In this document: positions 1-8,406 of the stretch, in pieces
Layout: each line of letters starts with the position of its first letter
Numbering within the stretch: position 1 is the stretch's first letter
Position numbers and translations under genes: made by a program
Source: Lachnospiraceae bacterium
GTDB lineage: Bacteria > Bacillota > Clostridia > Lachnospirales > Lachnospiraceae
Length of the DNA: 64,000 bases
NCBI GenBank assembly: GCA_024698345.1
Contig: JAILRH010000083.1
Span: 1-64,000 of the forward strand
Direction: 5' to 3'
Notes under the pieces: generated by a model
The model's database searches: none
Told to the model about the DNA's origin: nothing
Seen by the model: the letters and a program-made list of their open reading frames with translations, nothing else

Positions 1-2086
1 TATAAATAGATCTTGTAAGTGTCTGTGTAATACTTGTATTTACAACATCCTTAATATCATCTGTTCTCTTCATAACAGCTTTGTTCTCTCTGATACGGTC
101 AAAGATAACGATTGTTGCATTGATTGAGTAACCTACCAATGTCAAAAGACATGCGATAAAGTTAGTTCCAACAAGTGTTCTTGAAATAGCATAGAATGCA
201 ACTACAAGGAATACGTCGTGAATCAAAGCTAAAACTGCAGATCCTGCAAATCTGATGTCTTTGAATCTGAACCAGATATAAATAAGCATGCAGATTGTTG
301 CAACAATTGTAGCAAGAATAGCATTTGTTCTCATTTCCTTACTAACTGTACCACTGATAAACTCTGGGAGGAAATTGTCCTCTGAATCTTTAGCTTTATA
401 GTTCTTAACTAAAAGATCTTTTAATTTAGCTGTCTTGTCCTTGTCAAGAGCAGGTGTCTTAAATGTTACAAGTCCTGTCTCTCTGTCAATCTGACTCTGA
501 ACTCCGCTGATACCAAGTTCCTTTTCAATTGCAGGAACGATTTCTTTGTTAAGCTTATCTACGTCTACTTTTCCATCAAATTCAACTGCTGTTGATGTAC
601 CACCTGCAAACTCAATACTGAAGTAGAAAGCATCTTTTCCTGCTCCTGAGTTGATAGCCATAGCTGCAATACCTGCAACAGCAACAGCTGCTGAAATTGC
701 AAAACAAATATATCTCTTTGAAATAAAATCAAATGGTTTCTTAGCGTCTTCTTTTCCATAGAATACATCTCTGTCAAATCCCATGTAGTATAAGAACCAA
801 ACAATACCTCTTGATACAACTAATGCAGTAAACATTGAAATAACGATACCTATTCCAAGAGTCTGTCCGAAACCTCTAACTGATCCTGAACCTCTCCAGA
901 TAAGAATCATTGCTGCAATAAATGTTGTAATGTTACCGTCAACGATTGCTGATGTGGCTTTTTCAAAACCAAGCTTAATAGCACTCTTAACTGTCTTACC
1001 TTTGGCAATCTCTTCTCTGATACGTGCGTAAATAATAACATTTGCATCAACCGCCATACCTATACCAAGGATAATACCGGCAATACCAGGAAGTGTTAAT
1101 GTAATATCATATGCATTTAATACAAGCATAATAAGTTCTGTGTATGAAATAAGTGCAAATCCTGCAGCAATACCCGGCACTCTGTATACGAAGAGTAAGA
1201 AAAGGATAATAAGTAAGATACCGATAATACCGGCCTTAACACTCTTTGATAATGCATCTGTACCAAGCTGAGCACTCACTACTTTAGAACTGATTCTGTC
1301 AAGTTTAAGATCAAGAGCACCATTTCTGATACCTGTTGCAAGAGCCTGAGCCTCTTCGAGATCCTTCATACCATCAATCTGTGCTTTTCCGTTTGTAATT
1401 GCTGACTTAACTGTTGGAGCACTGATTACATCATCATCGTAGATAATGAAAGTCTGGTCATTTACATGTGCTGATGTCATATTTCCAAATGCTGTTGCCC
1501 CTTCATCACCGAATGTAAGAGATACTACTGCCTCAGAAGCTTTTGTATTATCATCTGTAACCATCTGTCCTTCAGCACTGGCAACCTGCTCTCCTGTAAG
1601 CCATACTTCGTACTTTCCTGCGTATGCACCTTCTTTGAGTTCATATATCTCATGACCTTCAACTTCTACATTTGCATCATCTGCAAGTTTTGTACAGAAG
1701 TAAAGTTCACCTGTTGCACCAAGTCTGTCAAGAACTGACTGAATATCTGTCTCTCCAGGGATTTCAACTGTAATTCTGTCATCGCCTTCTTTGTAAGCTG
1801 TTGCTTCGTTACTGAAATCGTGGATTCTTTCTTCCAATTTGCTTCTTGTATCAGCTAAGTTCTGCTCTGTCCACTTACCATTTTCTTTTGATACCTGATA
1901 AGTAACACTGACACCACCCTCTAAGTCAAGACCGAGTTTGATGTTAGAAGCCTGTCCACTCTTCTTCCATTTTCCAAGTTTATCCCAATTTGGAGTTCCG
2001 TTAACTACAAGGAGACCTAAGAGTACAATAACAAGTACTGATACTACAAAGCACAAAATCCCCTTTGTTCTAGTCATTTTTTTCAT
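1..2086 (-). CDS. secDF: SecD-SecF fusion protein translocase subunit (3' end outside window)
   Basis: The frame is open from an ATG at 2084-2086 to the left window edge, about 695 residues, so the C-terminus is missing. The N-terminus is a membrane anchor, followed by the SecD first-domain sequence GLDLEGGVSVTYQV, a periplasmic-type domain, and membrane helices with the SecD motif GIGMAVDANVIIYARIREE. After roughly residue 455 a second half begins with a new membrane anchor and SecF-like IEFAGGT. SecD and SecF are therefore one polypeptide, as in many Firmicutes. It assists SecYEG in the membrane using the proton motive force. GAGG lies 9 bases before the ATG. It follows scfB with a 32-bp gap and may share its transcript. 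Confidence 0.95.
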   Translation of the reverse strand, partial: MKKMTRTKGILCFVVSVLVIVLLGLLVVNGTPNWDKLGKWKKSGQASNIKLGLDLEGGVSVTYQVSKENGKWTEQNLADTRSKLEERIHDFSNEATAYKEGDDRITVEIPGETDIQSVLDRLGATGELYFCTKLADDANVEVEGHEIYELKEGAYAGKYEVWLTGEQVASAEGQMVTDDNTKASEAVVSLTFGDEGATAFGNMTSAHVNDQTFIIYDDDVISAPTVKSAITNGKAQIDGMKDLEEAQALATGIRNGALDLKLDRISSKVVSAQLGTDALSKSVKAGIIGILLIILFLLFVYRVPGIAAGFALISYTELIMLVLNAYDITLTLPGIAGIILGIGMAVDANVIIYARIREEIAKGKTVKSAIKLGFEKATSAIVDGNITTFIAAMILIWRGSGSVRGFGQTLGIGIVISMFTALVVSRGIVWFLYYMGFDRDVFYGKEDAKKPFDFISKRYICFAISAAVAVAGIAAMAINSGAGKDAFYFSIEFAGGTSTAVEFDGKVDVDKLNKEIVPAIEKELGISGVQSQIDRETGLVTFKTPALDKDKTAKLKDLLVKNYKAKDSEDNFLPEFISGTVSKEMRTNAILATIVATICMLIYIWFRFKDIRFAGSAVLALIHDVFLVVAFYAISRTLVGTNFIACLLTLVGYSINATIVIFDRIRENKAVMKRTDDIKDVVNTSITQTLTRSIY

Positions 2087-2118
2087 TGTTTAAAACCTCT
2101 TTCTTTTATATTCACTGC

Positions 2119-3477
2119 TTACTCTTCATCGTTCAAAGCAGCTTTTATCATTATTGAGCACTCAACTCTTTTTCTTTGCATCTCGCATCCCACATCATAC
2201 GCATCATTTATTGTGCCGTGGAAATTGTAAGAATTTGCTGCGCATCCACCACTGCAGTAGAACTTGGCAAAACAATTCTTACACTTATCTTTTGAGTAAA
2301 CATTGCAGTGTTTAAACTGAGAAACAATATCATTCCTCACAACGCCCTCATCAACATTTCCTAAGAGGAAATCTTCATTTCCAACAAACTGATGACACGG
2401 ATACAAATCACCCCAAGGTGTTACGGCAAGATACTCTGTTCCGGAACCACATCCGGATAATCTTTTTGCAACACAAGGTCCCTGAGTCAAATCAATCATA
2501 AAGTGGAAGAAATTAAATCCTCTTCCCTCTTTGTGTCTCTTTATGTACTCAAGAGCCAACTTGTCGTACTCTTCCATTATCTTTGGAAGATCCTTCTCGC
2601 TTATGGCATATTTTTCGCTTTCTGAAGCCACAACCGGTTCTATAGACATTTGCTTAAATCCAAGATCAGCAAAATGCTTAACATCTTCTGAAAAATCAAG
2701 ATTCTGATTTGTAAAAGTTCCTCTGACATAATAATTCGTCTGATTTCTGCTATCTGCAAGTTTCTGGAACTTAGGAACAATCAAATCATAACTTCCCTTA
2801 CCGTTTCTGAATGGTCTCATCTCATCGTTTACTTCTTTTCGACCGTCAAGACTCAACACAACGTTTGACATCTCTTTGTTGGCATACTCCATAATCTCAT
2901 CATTGAGCAGTACACCATTAGTAGTCAAAGTAAATCTAAACTTCTTGTTGTATGGTTTTTCAAGAGAACGACCATACTCCACAAGTTGTTTTACAACTTC
3001 CCAATTCATCAAAGGCTCTCCACCGAAGAAATCCACTTCAAGATTCACTCTTTTTCCTGAATTCTTTACAAGGAAATCAAGTGCTTTCTTTCCTGTTTCA
3101 AAACTCATCAGTGCTCTTCTGCCATGATACTCACCCTCTTCAGCAAAACAATATTTGCATGCAAGGTTACAATCGTGTGCTATATGCAGACACAAAGCCT
3201 TCACTACTGTTTCTCTGTCTTTCAAACCATCAATATATGGTTCGTATATATCCTCGGTAAACAATTGTCCATCATTCTTAAGTTCTTCTATCTCTTCTAA
3301 AACTTCCTCAATCTCATTTTTATCATAGGTCGTTCCAAGTTTTTCAATGATAGAAGCCTTATCATTATCTTCATACATTGCAATGACATCATAAACAATA
3401 TCATCCACAACATGAACAGCACCACTGTTCACGTCAAGAACAATGTTATATCCATTGCTTTTATACTGGTGAATCAA
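2119..3477 (-). CDS. scfB: SCIFF peptide radical-SAM maturase
   Basis: The protein has 452 residues, the usual size for this family. It has an N-terminal peptide-recognition (RRE-like) region at residues 1-90, a radical-SAM cluster motif C103-x3-C107-x2-C110, FGGEP at about 151-155, and a cysteine-rich C-terminal SPASM/twitch domain including CKNCFAKFYCSGGC. The family forms thioether (ranthipeptide) crosslinks between cysteines and other residues of the SCIFF precursor. The precursor gene is immediately upstream at 3607-3747, which makes the assignment very safe. The biological role of mature SCIFF is unknown to me. A 14-bp hairpin lies between the two genes, and secDF follows. Confidence 0.95.
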   Translation of the reverse strand: MIHQYKSNGYNIVLDVNSGAVHVVDDIVYDVIAMYEDNDKASIIEKLGTTYDKNEIEEVLEEIEELKNDGQLFTEDIYEPYIDGLKDRETVVKALCLHIAHDCNLACKYCFAEEGEYHGRRALMSFETGKKALDFLVKNSGKRVNLEVDFFGGEPLMNWEVVKQLVEYGRSLEKPYNKKFRFTLTTNGVLLNDEIMEYANKEMSNVVLSLDGRKEVNDEMRPFRNGKGSYDLIVPKFQKLADSRNQTNYYVRGTFTNQNLDFSEDVKHFADLGFKQMSIEPVVASESEKYAISEKDLPKIMEEYDKLALEYIKRHKEGRGFNFFHFMIDLTQGPCVAKRLSGCGSGTEYLAVTPWGDLYPCHQFVGNEDFLLGNVDEGVVRNDIVSQFKHCNVYSKDKCKNCFAKFYCSGGCAANSYNFHGTINDAYDVGCEMQRKRVECSIMIKAALNDEE

Positions 3478-3551
3478 TTTTTTATCCTCTTTTCAACTGT
3501 ATTAAATTATAAAATTATATCAAATAAAATAATATTTTCAAATTAACGCAC

Positions 3552-3587
3552 TATAACAGAGTCGACGTTTCCATCGGCTCTGTTATA
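3552..3587 (-). promoter_or_regulatory. Hairpin between scfA and scfB
   Basis: A 14-bp stem (TATAACAGAGCCGA paired with its near-perfect complement, one G-U pair) with an 8-base loop follows the scfA stop codon. There is no long T-run behind it, so it looks more like an RNA-stability or partial-attenuation element than a full terminator. It could hold the precursor mRNA at a higher level than the maturase mRNA; that is inference. Confidence 0.6.
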
Positions 3588-3606
3588 AGTATAACTTGTA
3601 TTTATC

Positions 3607-3747
3607 TTATTTGTTTTCGCAAGTCTGGTTTCCTACTGTACAAGATGTCTTACATGCTGACTGACATGAAGTCTGGCACTCACCACATCCACCTTTTTTC
3701 ATAGTATCTTTTAAAGTTTTTGTTGTTAATGTTTTAATGTGTTTCAT
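3607..3747 (-). CDS. scfA: SCIFF ranthipeptide precursor (six cysteines in forty-five residues)
   Basis: The product has 46 residues and begins MKHIKTLTTKTLKDTMKKGG. Six cysteines follow at positions 21, 24, 28, 32, 36 and 43, the hallmark spacing of SCIFF. GGAGG sits 5 bases before the ATG. It is the substrate of the radical-SAM enzyme encoded downstream. SCIFF is nearly universal in Clostridia and strongly conserved, but its function is not established. A strong promoter lies about 60 bp upstream. Confidence 0.97.
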   Translation of the reverse strand: MKHIKTLTTKTLKDTMKKGGCGECQTSCQSACKTSCTVGNQTCENK

Positions 3748-3805
3748 GATAATCCTCCATTAGTTAAATTTGTCCCTAATTGTCCATTAGAAACACTCTT
3801 TGCCT

Positions 3806-3833
3806 ATTATAGCACAACAAAGGCATTTTTCAA
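3806..3833 (-). promoter_or_regulatory. Promoter of scfA
   Basis: TTGAAA (3828-3833) and TATAAT (3806-3811) are separated by 16 bp, and a TG one base before the -10 makes it an extended -10. It reads into scfA after about 55 bases of leader. Confidence 0.65.
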
Positions 3834-3885
3834 ACTATTTTTTTATCAGCTTTAATGCCTGTTTTTTATTCTTATGTGCATCCTA

Positions 3886-4173
3886 TCATCTGCAAAACAT
3901 TCCTCCTAAACATCCCGATAATGCGCAAATAATAAAACACGTAAATACACTCATACCATTTGTCACATCTTTTCCCGGAACAATCAAAGACACTACTAGT
4001 ATAATCATAAAATAAAGTACTCCGCAAGTCATTCCCCACAGAAATTTTCTGTTTTTTCCTGCACTTGCCATAACTATTCCTCCAAAGAACGCAGCCACGA
4101 AATATGTAATGCATACTATCATCTTTAGCGAGGAATCATCCAAATTGAATTTAAGTATAATGATATTATTCAT
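3886..4173 (-). CDS. TIGR04086-type small membrane protein, probably N-terminally damaged
   Basis: The open frame gives 95 residues with three membrane segments (about 18-38, 47-67 and 75-93) and glycine-rich turns (FFGGIVMASAGKNRKFLWG). This resembles the TIGR04086 family, which is often found next to SCIFF genes. The family normally has an extra N-terminal helix. Here the ATG has no ribosome binding site, and an in-frame TAA sits at 4177-4179. Upstream of that stop the same frame encodes 22 more hydrophobic residues from an ATG at 4243-4245 (MLLNILIYAMQ...SGIGIA), resembling the missing helix. I read this as a nonsense mutation splitting the gene, or an unusual start. The family assignment is from memory of its look and context. 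Confidence 0.6.
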   Translation of the reverse strand: MNNIIILKFNLDDSSLKMIVCITYFVAAFFGGIVMASAGKNRKFLWGMTCGVLYFMIILVVSLIVPGKDVTNGMSVFTCFIICALSGCLGGMFCR

Positions 4174-4231
4174 TTTTTAGGCAATACCAATTCCTGAGAA
4201 CATAAGTTGCCGTTGCATTGCATAAATCAAT

Positions 4232-4272
4232 ATATTCAACAGCATACTAAAGCAATTTGTACTGTTGAATAT
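4232..4272. repeat. 11-bp perfect inverted repeat upstream of the TIGR04086-type gene
   Basis: ATATTCAACAG at 4232-4242 is exactly complementary to CTGTTGAATAT at 4262-4272. It lies between rnpB and the membrane-protein gene and overlaps the start of the hydrophobic 22-residue frame. It may be a secondary terminator or an operator; nothing here decides. Confidence 0.4.
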
Positions 4273-4308
4273 CACATTATTATTAATGCAGTAGTTTCTC
4301 ATAAAAAA

Positions 4309-4343
4309 ATACTGTCGAATTCTTAAAAAAAATCCAACAGTAT
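4309..4343 (-). terminator. Rho-independent terminator of rnpB
   Basis: Read on the minus strand, ATACTGTTGGATT pairs with GAATTCGACAGTAT (13 bp with two G-U pairs) and is followed by seven T. It begins about 8 bases after the RNase P RNA 3' end. Confidence 0.75.
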
Positions 4344-4350
4344 CAACATC

Positions 4351-4703
4351 AAATCGAGTAGAACGGTAAGCCGGGTTATGTCGTGGATGATCATCTATCT
4401 AGGTCTGTTGTCACCAACAGACTCAAGCAACCTACCCGAAAGCAGGCGGGCCACCTTATGCTCTCTGTTCGGTCTTGCTTCGGATGGGGTTTACATGTGC
4501 CCTTCCTGTTACCAGCAAGGCGGTAGTCTCTTACACTGCCATTCCACCCTTACCATATAAATATGGCGGTATATTTCTGTTGCACTATCCTGGGAGTCAC
4601 CTCCACCAGACGTTATCTGGCATCCTGCCCTATGAAGCCCGGACTTTCCTCACCTGCGTCCTTTCGGCAATAGCAGCTGCGATCATCTGTCCTACTCGAT
4701 TTT
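4351..4703 (-). ncRNA. rnpB: RNase P RNA
   Basis: The minus strand carries the conserved P4-forming 5' block GAGGAAAGTCCGGGC and the 3' block ending CCCGGCTTACCG. The two ends pair with each other (AAATCGAGTAG / CTACTCGATTT), closing helix P1. About 350 nt is the usual size. The RNA is the catalytic part of the enzyme that removes tRNA 5' leaders. Confidence 0.95.
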
Positions 4704-4705
4704 AT

Positions 4706-4734
4706 ATTGTATATGATATCATTATCTAAATCAA
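4706..4734 (-). promoter_or_regulatory. Promoter of rnpB
   Basis: TTGATT (4729-4734) and TACAAT (4706-4711) are spaced by 17 bp, placing the transcription start within a few bases of the RNase P RNA 5' end. Confidence 0.6.
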
Positions 4735-4781
4735 TCTTTTTTTCTGACAGTACGCCTAACAGTACAATCTCATCTCACTTA

Positions 4782-6446
4782 TTACACGTTGAAACAGCTC
4801 CCACCAATAAACTCTCTCAAAATTGAGTTCTTTGGAACACTTTCTGCCGGTACTCCCAGAAAATAATTAAGAAACTTAAGAAGCCTCTTTGCCTCATAGT
4901 ATTCTTTAGTATTTTTCTCAACGCTAAACAGCAATGGCTCCGCATACTGTTTCAACACTGAAATCTCATATATCATAGCTGAATTAAATACTGCATCTGC
5001 AATCTGCTGATATGGGAAAATATTATTTTCTTCTCCCCTTCTTACAAGATGCCACATTCCAATTGTGTCAGTAGCACTGTTTCCTCTTGTTCTTGCATCA
5101 CGAACTATTCTTCTCAACAACCTGAGATCTGACGTTGAGATACGATTATGCTCATCAATATTTAACTGCGTAAGCGCACTTATATATATCTTAAACTTTT
5201 GCTCCTCCGGAATAGAATATGACATTGCGCTGTTAAGACAGTGAATACCCTCTATTACCAAAACCTCATTTTCTTTTAGCTGCAGGTAATTGCCATGATA
5301 TTCTCTTCTTCCTGTGAGAAAATTGAAACTAGGAAGTTCCACTCTCTCACCTCTTGCAAGTCTTACCATATGTTCATTAAAAAGTTCTACGTCAAGTGCT
5401 TCAAGGACTTCGTAATCAAGTTCACCATTTTCATCCCTTGGAGTATCTTCTCTGTTTACAAAGTAATTATCTACCGGAATCGGAATAGGTTTTAATCCTT
5501 TTGCCAGTAACTGAACACTCAGCCTGTGAGACGTTGTAGTCTTGCCCGATGATGAAGGTCCTGCTATCATTACAAATCTGATATCTTTTTTCGATGCGAT
5601 CACTTCTGCCAGTTCTGCAAGTTTCTTTTCCTGAAAAGCCTCTTGAACAAGCATAAGATCGTTTATCTCTCCCTTAACTATCTTGTCATTTATAGCCCCG
5701 ACATTTGGAGCGCCCTGTTCAATGCCCCATATTGTTGCCTCTTTTAATGCCTGATAAATATTTTGCTTTGGCTCAAAAGGCATTAGTTCTTCAGGTTTTT
5801 CTTTTGTAGGGAGCTGTATTACAAATCCCTGATCATACTTGTATAACTTGAAGAGTTTTATGTATTTTGTATTCGGAACCATATATCCATAGAAATAATC
5901 TTCAAATCCCATCAATTCATACATATTAATTCCTGAAGATCTTCTGTATTTGTAGAGATTAACCTTTTGAAGCATGCCATACTCTTCACATTTTTTCTTT
6001 GCTTCATCTATATGCATTGTAATCTTATTGATCGGTATAGCTTCATCAACCAGTCTGTGCATTTCTTTTTCCACACTGGCAAGCAGTTCTTCTGTCACTT
6101 CTACATCACCGTCAATTGAACAATAATAACCTTTACTTATTGAAAATTGAACAGAAACATTTTTCAATTCTTCTCTTCCCACAACTTTATAAAACGCTTT
6201 AAGCATTATTAACAAAGCACTTCTCTTGTATGTGGAATTACCACACCCGGTATCTGCGCCAACAAAATCCAGTTCACAATCTTCAGTTATTTTTTTTGTT
6301 AATTCGCACAAAGCACCGTTTTTCTTTGCGAGAAGAATATCATACTGATAATCACCCTTGTGTTCCTCTGCAATTTCTAATATCTGAGTTCCTTCAGCAT
6401 ACTCCTTTTTTGTTCCTTTGTAAGTAACTATCATATTCGCATTCAC
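4782..6446 (-). CDS. Nucleoside (uridine-type) kinase with N-terminal TGS domain
   Basis: The protein has 554 residues. Residues 1-60 form a TGS-like domain. Residues 65-230 resemble the editing (second additional) domain of threonyl-tRNA synthetase. A P-loop GPSSSGKTTTSH at 296-307 starts a uridine-kinase-fold domain with LVIEGIHCLN. This fused architecture is widespread in Clostridia and annotated as a nucleoside kinase; its real substrate is not settled. The gene overlaps trmK by 4 bp (ATGA). A second ATG five codons in (MIVTYKG) is also a possible start, since GAAGGAG is only 3 bases from the first ATG. Confidence 0.85.
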   Translation of the reverse strand: MNANMIVTYKGTKKEYAEGTQILEIAEEHKGDYQYDILLAKKNGALCELTKKITEDCELDFVGADTGCGNSTYKRSALLIMLKAFYKVVGREELKNVSVQFSISKGYYCSIDGDVEVTEELLASVEKEMHRLVDEAIPINKITMHIDEAKKKCEEYGMLQKVNLYKYRRSSGINMYELMGFEDYFYGYMVPNTKYIKLFKLYKYDQGFVIQLPTKEKPEELMPFEPKQNIYQALKEATIWGIEQGAPNVGAINDKIVKGEINDLMLVQEAFQEKKLAELAEVIASKKDIRFVMIAGPSSSGKTTTSHRLSVQLLAKGLKPIPIPVDNYFVNREDTPRDENGELDYEVLEALDVELFNEHMVRLARGERVELPSFNFLTGRREYHGNYLQLKENEVLVIEGIHCLNSAMSYSIPEEQKFKIYISALTQLNIDEHNRISTSDLRLLRRIVRDARTRGNSATDTIGMWHLVRRGEENNIFPYQQIADAVFNSAMIYEISVLKQYAEPLLFSVEKNTKEYYEAKRLLKFLNYFLGVPAESVPKNSILREFIGGSCFNV

Positions 6447-7150
6447 TCCTTCATCTTTTCAATAGCTATTTTGCACTGTTCTGACTTTCTTGATAATTCC
6501 TCGTATTTTGCTCTGGCCGAATCGCTATCTCCAAGACCTTGCATTATACTATTATATTTATCAATTTTATTGTTAAGATATTCAAAGAATACTTCATCTT
6601 TGTTTTCAAAGAGCATTCTTCCATATGTAAGTTCAAACTCATCATACCCACACCCATGTTGGAAGCTCTCTTTTGAATCTGTTCGGATACATTTTATTAC
6701 TATGTAATATTTTCCGGCATCCTTTACCATTCTTTCATCAATGATACAGAATCCCTTTTCCAATATACATTTTCTCACCTTATAAATATCGGAATGGGGA
6801 GATAAAACCATTTCATCAATTTCTTCTATAATCGGAGAACTATCAATAATCTTGCAAATCAGTTCTCCTCCCATTCCGGCAACTATAACTTTGTTTATAT
6901 TTTTCCCCTGAAGTTTGACCATGCCATCGCTAAGTACAGTTTCAATCTTATCAGACAAACCACATTCTCGTATATGTGCATCTGCACGCTCCAAAGGTCC
7001 CTTATTAATATCTGCAGCAAATACTCTGTCACACTTATTATTCTCTATAAGATAAATAGGAACATACCCATGGTCTGTTCCTATATCAGCTATCACACCT
7101 CCCGGTGAAACCATTTTCGCCACTAATTCAAGTCTTTTTGATAATTTCAT
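6443..7150 (-). CDS. trmK: tRNA (adenine(22)-N1)-methyltransferase
   Basis: The protein has 235 residues with a class I SAM-binding motif VIADIGTDHGYVPIYL near residue 19 and VAGMGGELI, characteristic of the TrmK/YqfN family. It methylates A22 in the D-arm of certain tRNAs. It starts 2 bp after the sigma-factor stop codon, with AAGGA overlapping that stop. The gene order dnaG-rpoD-trmK is the standard Firmicutes arrangement and supports the call. Confidence 0.88.
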   Translation of the reverse strand: MKLSKRLELVAKMVSPGGVIADIGTDHGYVPIYLIENNKCDRVFAADINKGPLERADAHIRECGLSDKIETVLSDGMVKLQGKNINKVIVAGMGGELICKIIDSSPIIEEIDEMVLSPHSDIYKVRKCILEKGFCIIDERMVKDAGKYYIVIKCIRTDSKESFQHGCGYDEFELTYGRMLFENKDEVFFEYLNNKIDKYNSIMQGLGDSDSARAKYEELSRKSEQCKIAIEKMKE

Positions 7151-7152
7151 TA

Positions 7153-8367
7153 TTAATCCTTCAGGTAAGACTCCAAATCCATCCTGTACGCTTTGTTTTT
7201 CAACTTACGCATTGCTCTTGATTCAATCTGTCTTACTCTTTCTCTTGTTATTCCTAATTCTTCGCCAATTTCTTCCAATGTCTTGATTCTGCCATCATTC
7301 CAGCCGTTTCTCTCAGATATAATCTTCTTTTCTCTAACATCTAGAGTTTCCATTATTTTTTCAAGATCATCATGGAGTCCTATATTAACAGCATTCTCAT
7401 CCGGCATAATTGCCTTCTCATCAGAAATGAGCGTTCCTCTGTTTGTGTCCTCTTCTTCACCAACCGGTTTGTCCAAAGACTCGGTATCCTGCATATATCT
7501 GTAAAGTTCCTTTGCCTTTGACAAAGACATCTCTGCTTCCTTTGCTACTTCTTCAACCGAAGGATCTCTGTCGAGTTCCTGCACAAGCTTCTTTGATGCT
7601 TTGTTAAGTTTTGAAAGGGATTCCTGAAGATGTACAGGTATTCTGATATTTCTGTCCTGATCCATCAGAGATCTCGTTATGGCCTGTTTAATCCACCAGG
7701 TTGCATAAGTACTGAATCTATGTCCCATTCTGTAATCAAACTTGTCAGCTGTCTTCATCAGTCCGATATTTCCTTCCTGAATCAGATCAAGAAATGTCAT
7801 TGTCTTATTAGATTTATATTTTTTTGCATTATTTACAACTAGTCTGAGATTTGCATTTACCAGCTGGCTCTTCGCATCTTCACCTTCGAGTTCAATCGCC
7901 CTAAGTTCCGCCTTTTCTTTTTCGGTAAGTTTCTTCCCTTTTCTGATTTTTTCAGGAATCTTATCATCCTCAAATGCCTCTGCAATATAATCAATAATGT
8001 CTCCGCCCTGATCATACTCCATAGTATACTCAGATACTATACCCTCTGACTTTTCAAGAAAAATACGCGCGAACTTACCTTTTTCAATCTTTTTCGCAAG
8101 TCTGACTTCTTCATCCGCATCAAGCAACTTGTACTGTCCGATTGCCCTGAGATACATCTTAACGGAATCGCCCACTTCAACATTAGCAATCTCTCCGTCA
8201 AAATTGTAGGAATCATCACCTTCATCAAACTCATCTTCGATTTCTTTCAATTCATCTTCCTGTGGAACCAGATGCTCAAAATCAAAATCATCCATAACGA
8301 CCGAATCATCAACTTCAGGGTTTTCAATCTCTTTAATAATTTCCGTTTCTTTCTTCTTTCTACCCAT
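7153..8367 (-). CDS. rpoD: RpoD-locus sigma-70 factor, divergent and lacking region 1.1
   Basis: The start chosen is ATG at 8365-8367 (MGRKKKETEII), which has GGAGG 5 bases upstream; a TTG four codons earlier overlaps that site. The product has 404 residues. After an acidic N-terminus it has region 1.2 (VGDSVKMYLRAIGQYKLL), an insertion of about 60 residues, then regions 2.1-2.4 (RFSTYATWWIKQAITR), 3 (IRIPVHLQESL), and 4 (ITRERVRQIESRAMRKLK). Position in the dgt-dnaG-rpoD-trmK operon marks it as the housekeeping sigma locus. It departs from consensus: no recognisable region 1.1, ISERNGWNDG instead of RFGLxDG in region 4, and LMDQDRN replacing the usual IADQART after region 2.4. Confidence 0.85.
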   Translation of the reverse strand: MGRKKKETEIIKEIENPEVDDSVVMDDFDFEHLVPQEDELKEIEDEFDEGDDSYNFDGEIANVEVGDSVKMYLRAIGQYKLLDADEEVRLAKKIEKGKFARIFLEKSEGIVSEYTMEYDQGGDIIDYIAEAFEDDKIPEKIRKGKKLTEKEKAELRAIELEGEDAKSQLVNANLRLVVNNAKKYKSNKTMTFLDLIQEGNIGLMKTADKFDYRMGHRFSTYATWWIKQAITRSLMDQDRNIRIPVHLQESLSKLNKASKKLVQELDRDPSVEEVAKEAEMSLSKAKELYRYMQDTESLDKPVGEEEDTNRGTLISDEKAIMPDENAVNIGLHDDLEKIMETLDVREKKIISERNGWNDGRIKTLEEIGEELGITRERVRQIESRAMRKLKNKAYRMDLESYLKD

Positions 8368-8406
8368 AAGCGCCTCCAAAATCCCTTTCTGATTGTCCGA
8401 ACCACA

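Noticed and set aside
2876..3260. Plus-strand ORFs opposite scfB
   Set aside because: They are shadows of the maturase gene in other frames, as are the many similar ORFs opposite other strong genes in the window.
4378..4729. Two plus-strand ORFs of 60 and 84 codons
   Set aside because: They lie inside RNase P RNA on the opposite strand and have no ribosome binding site or protein-like composition.
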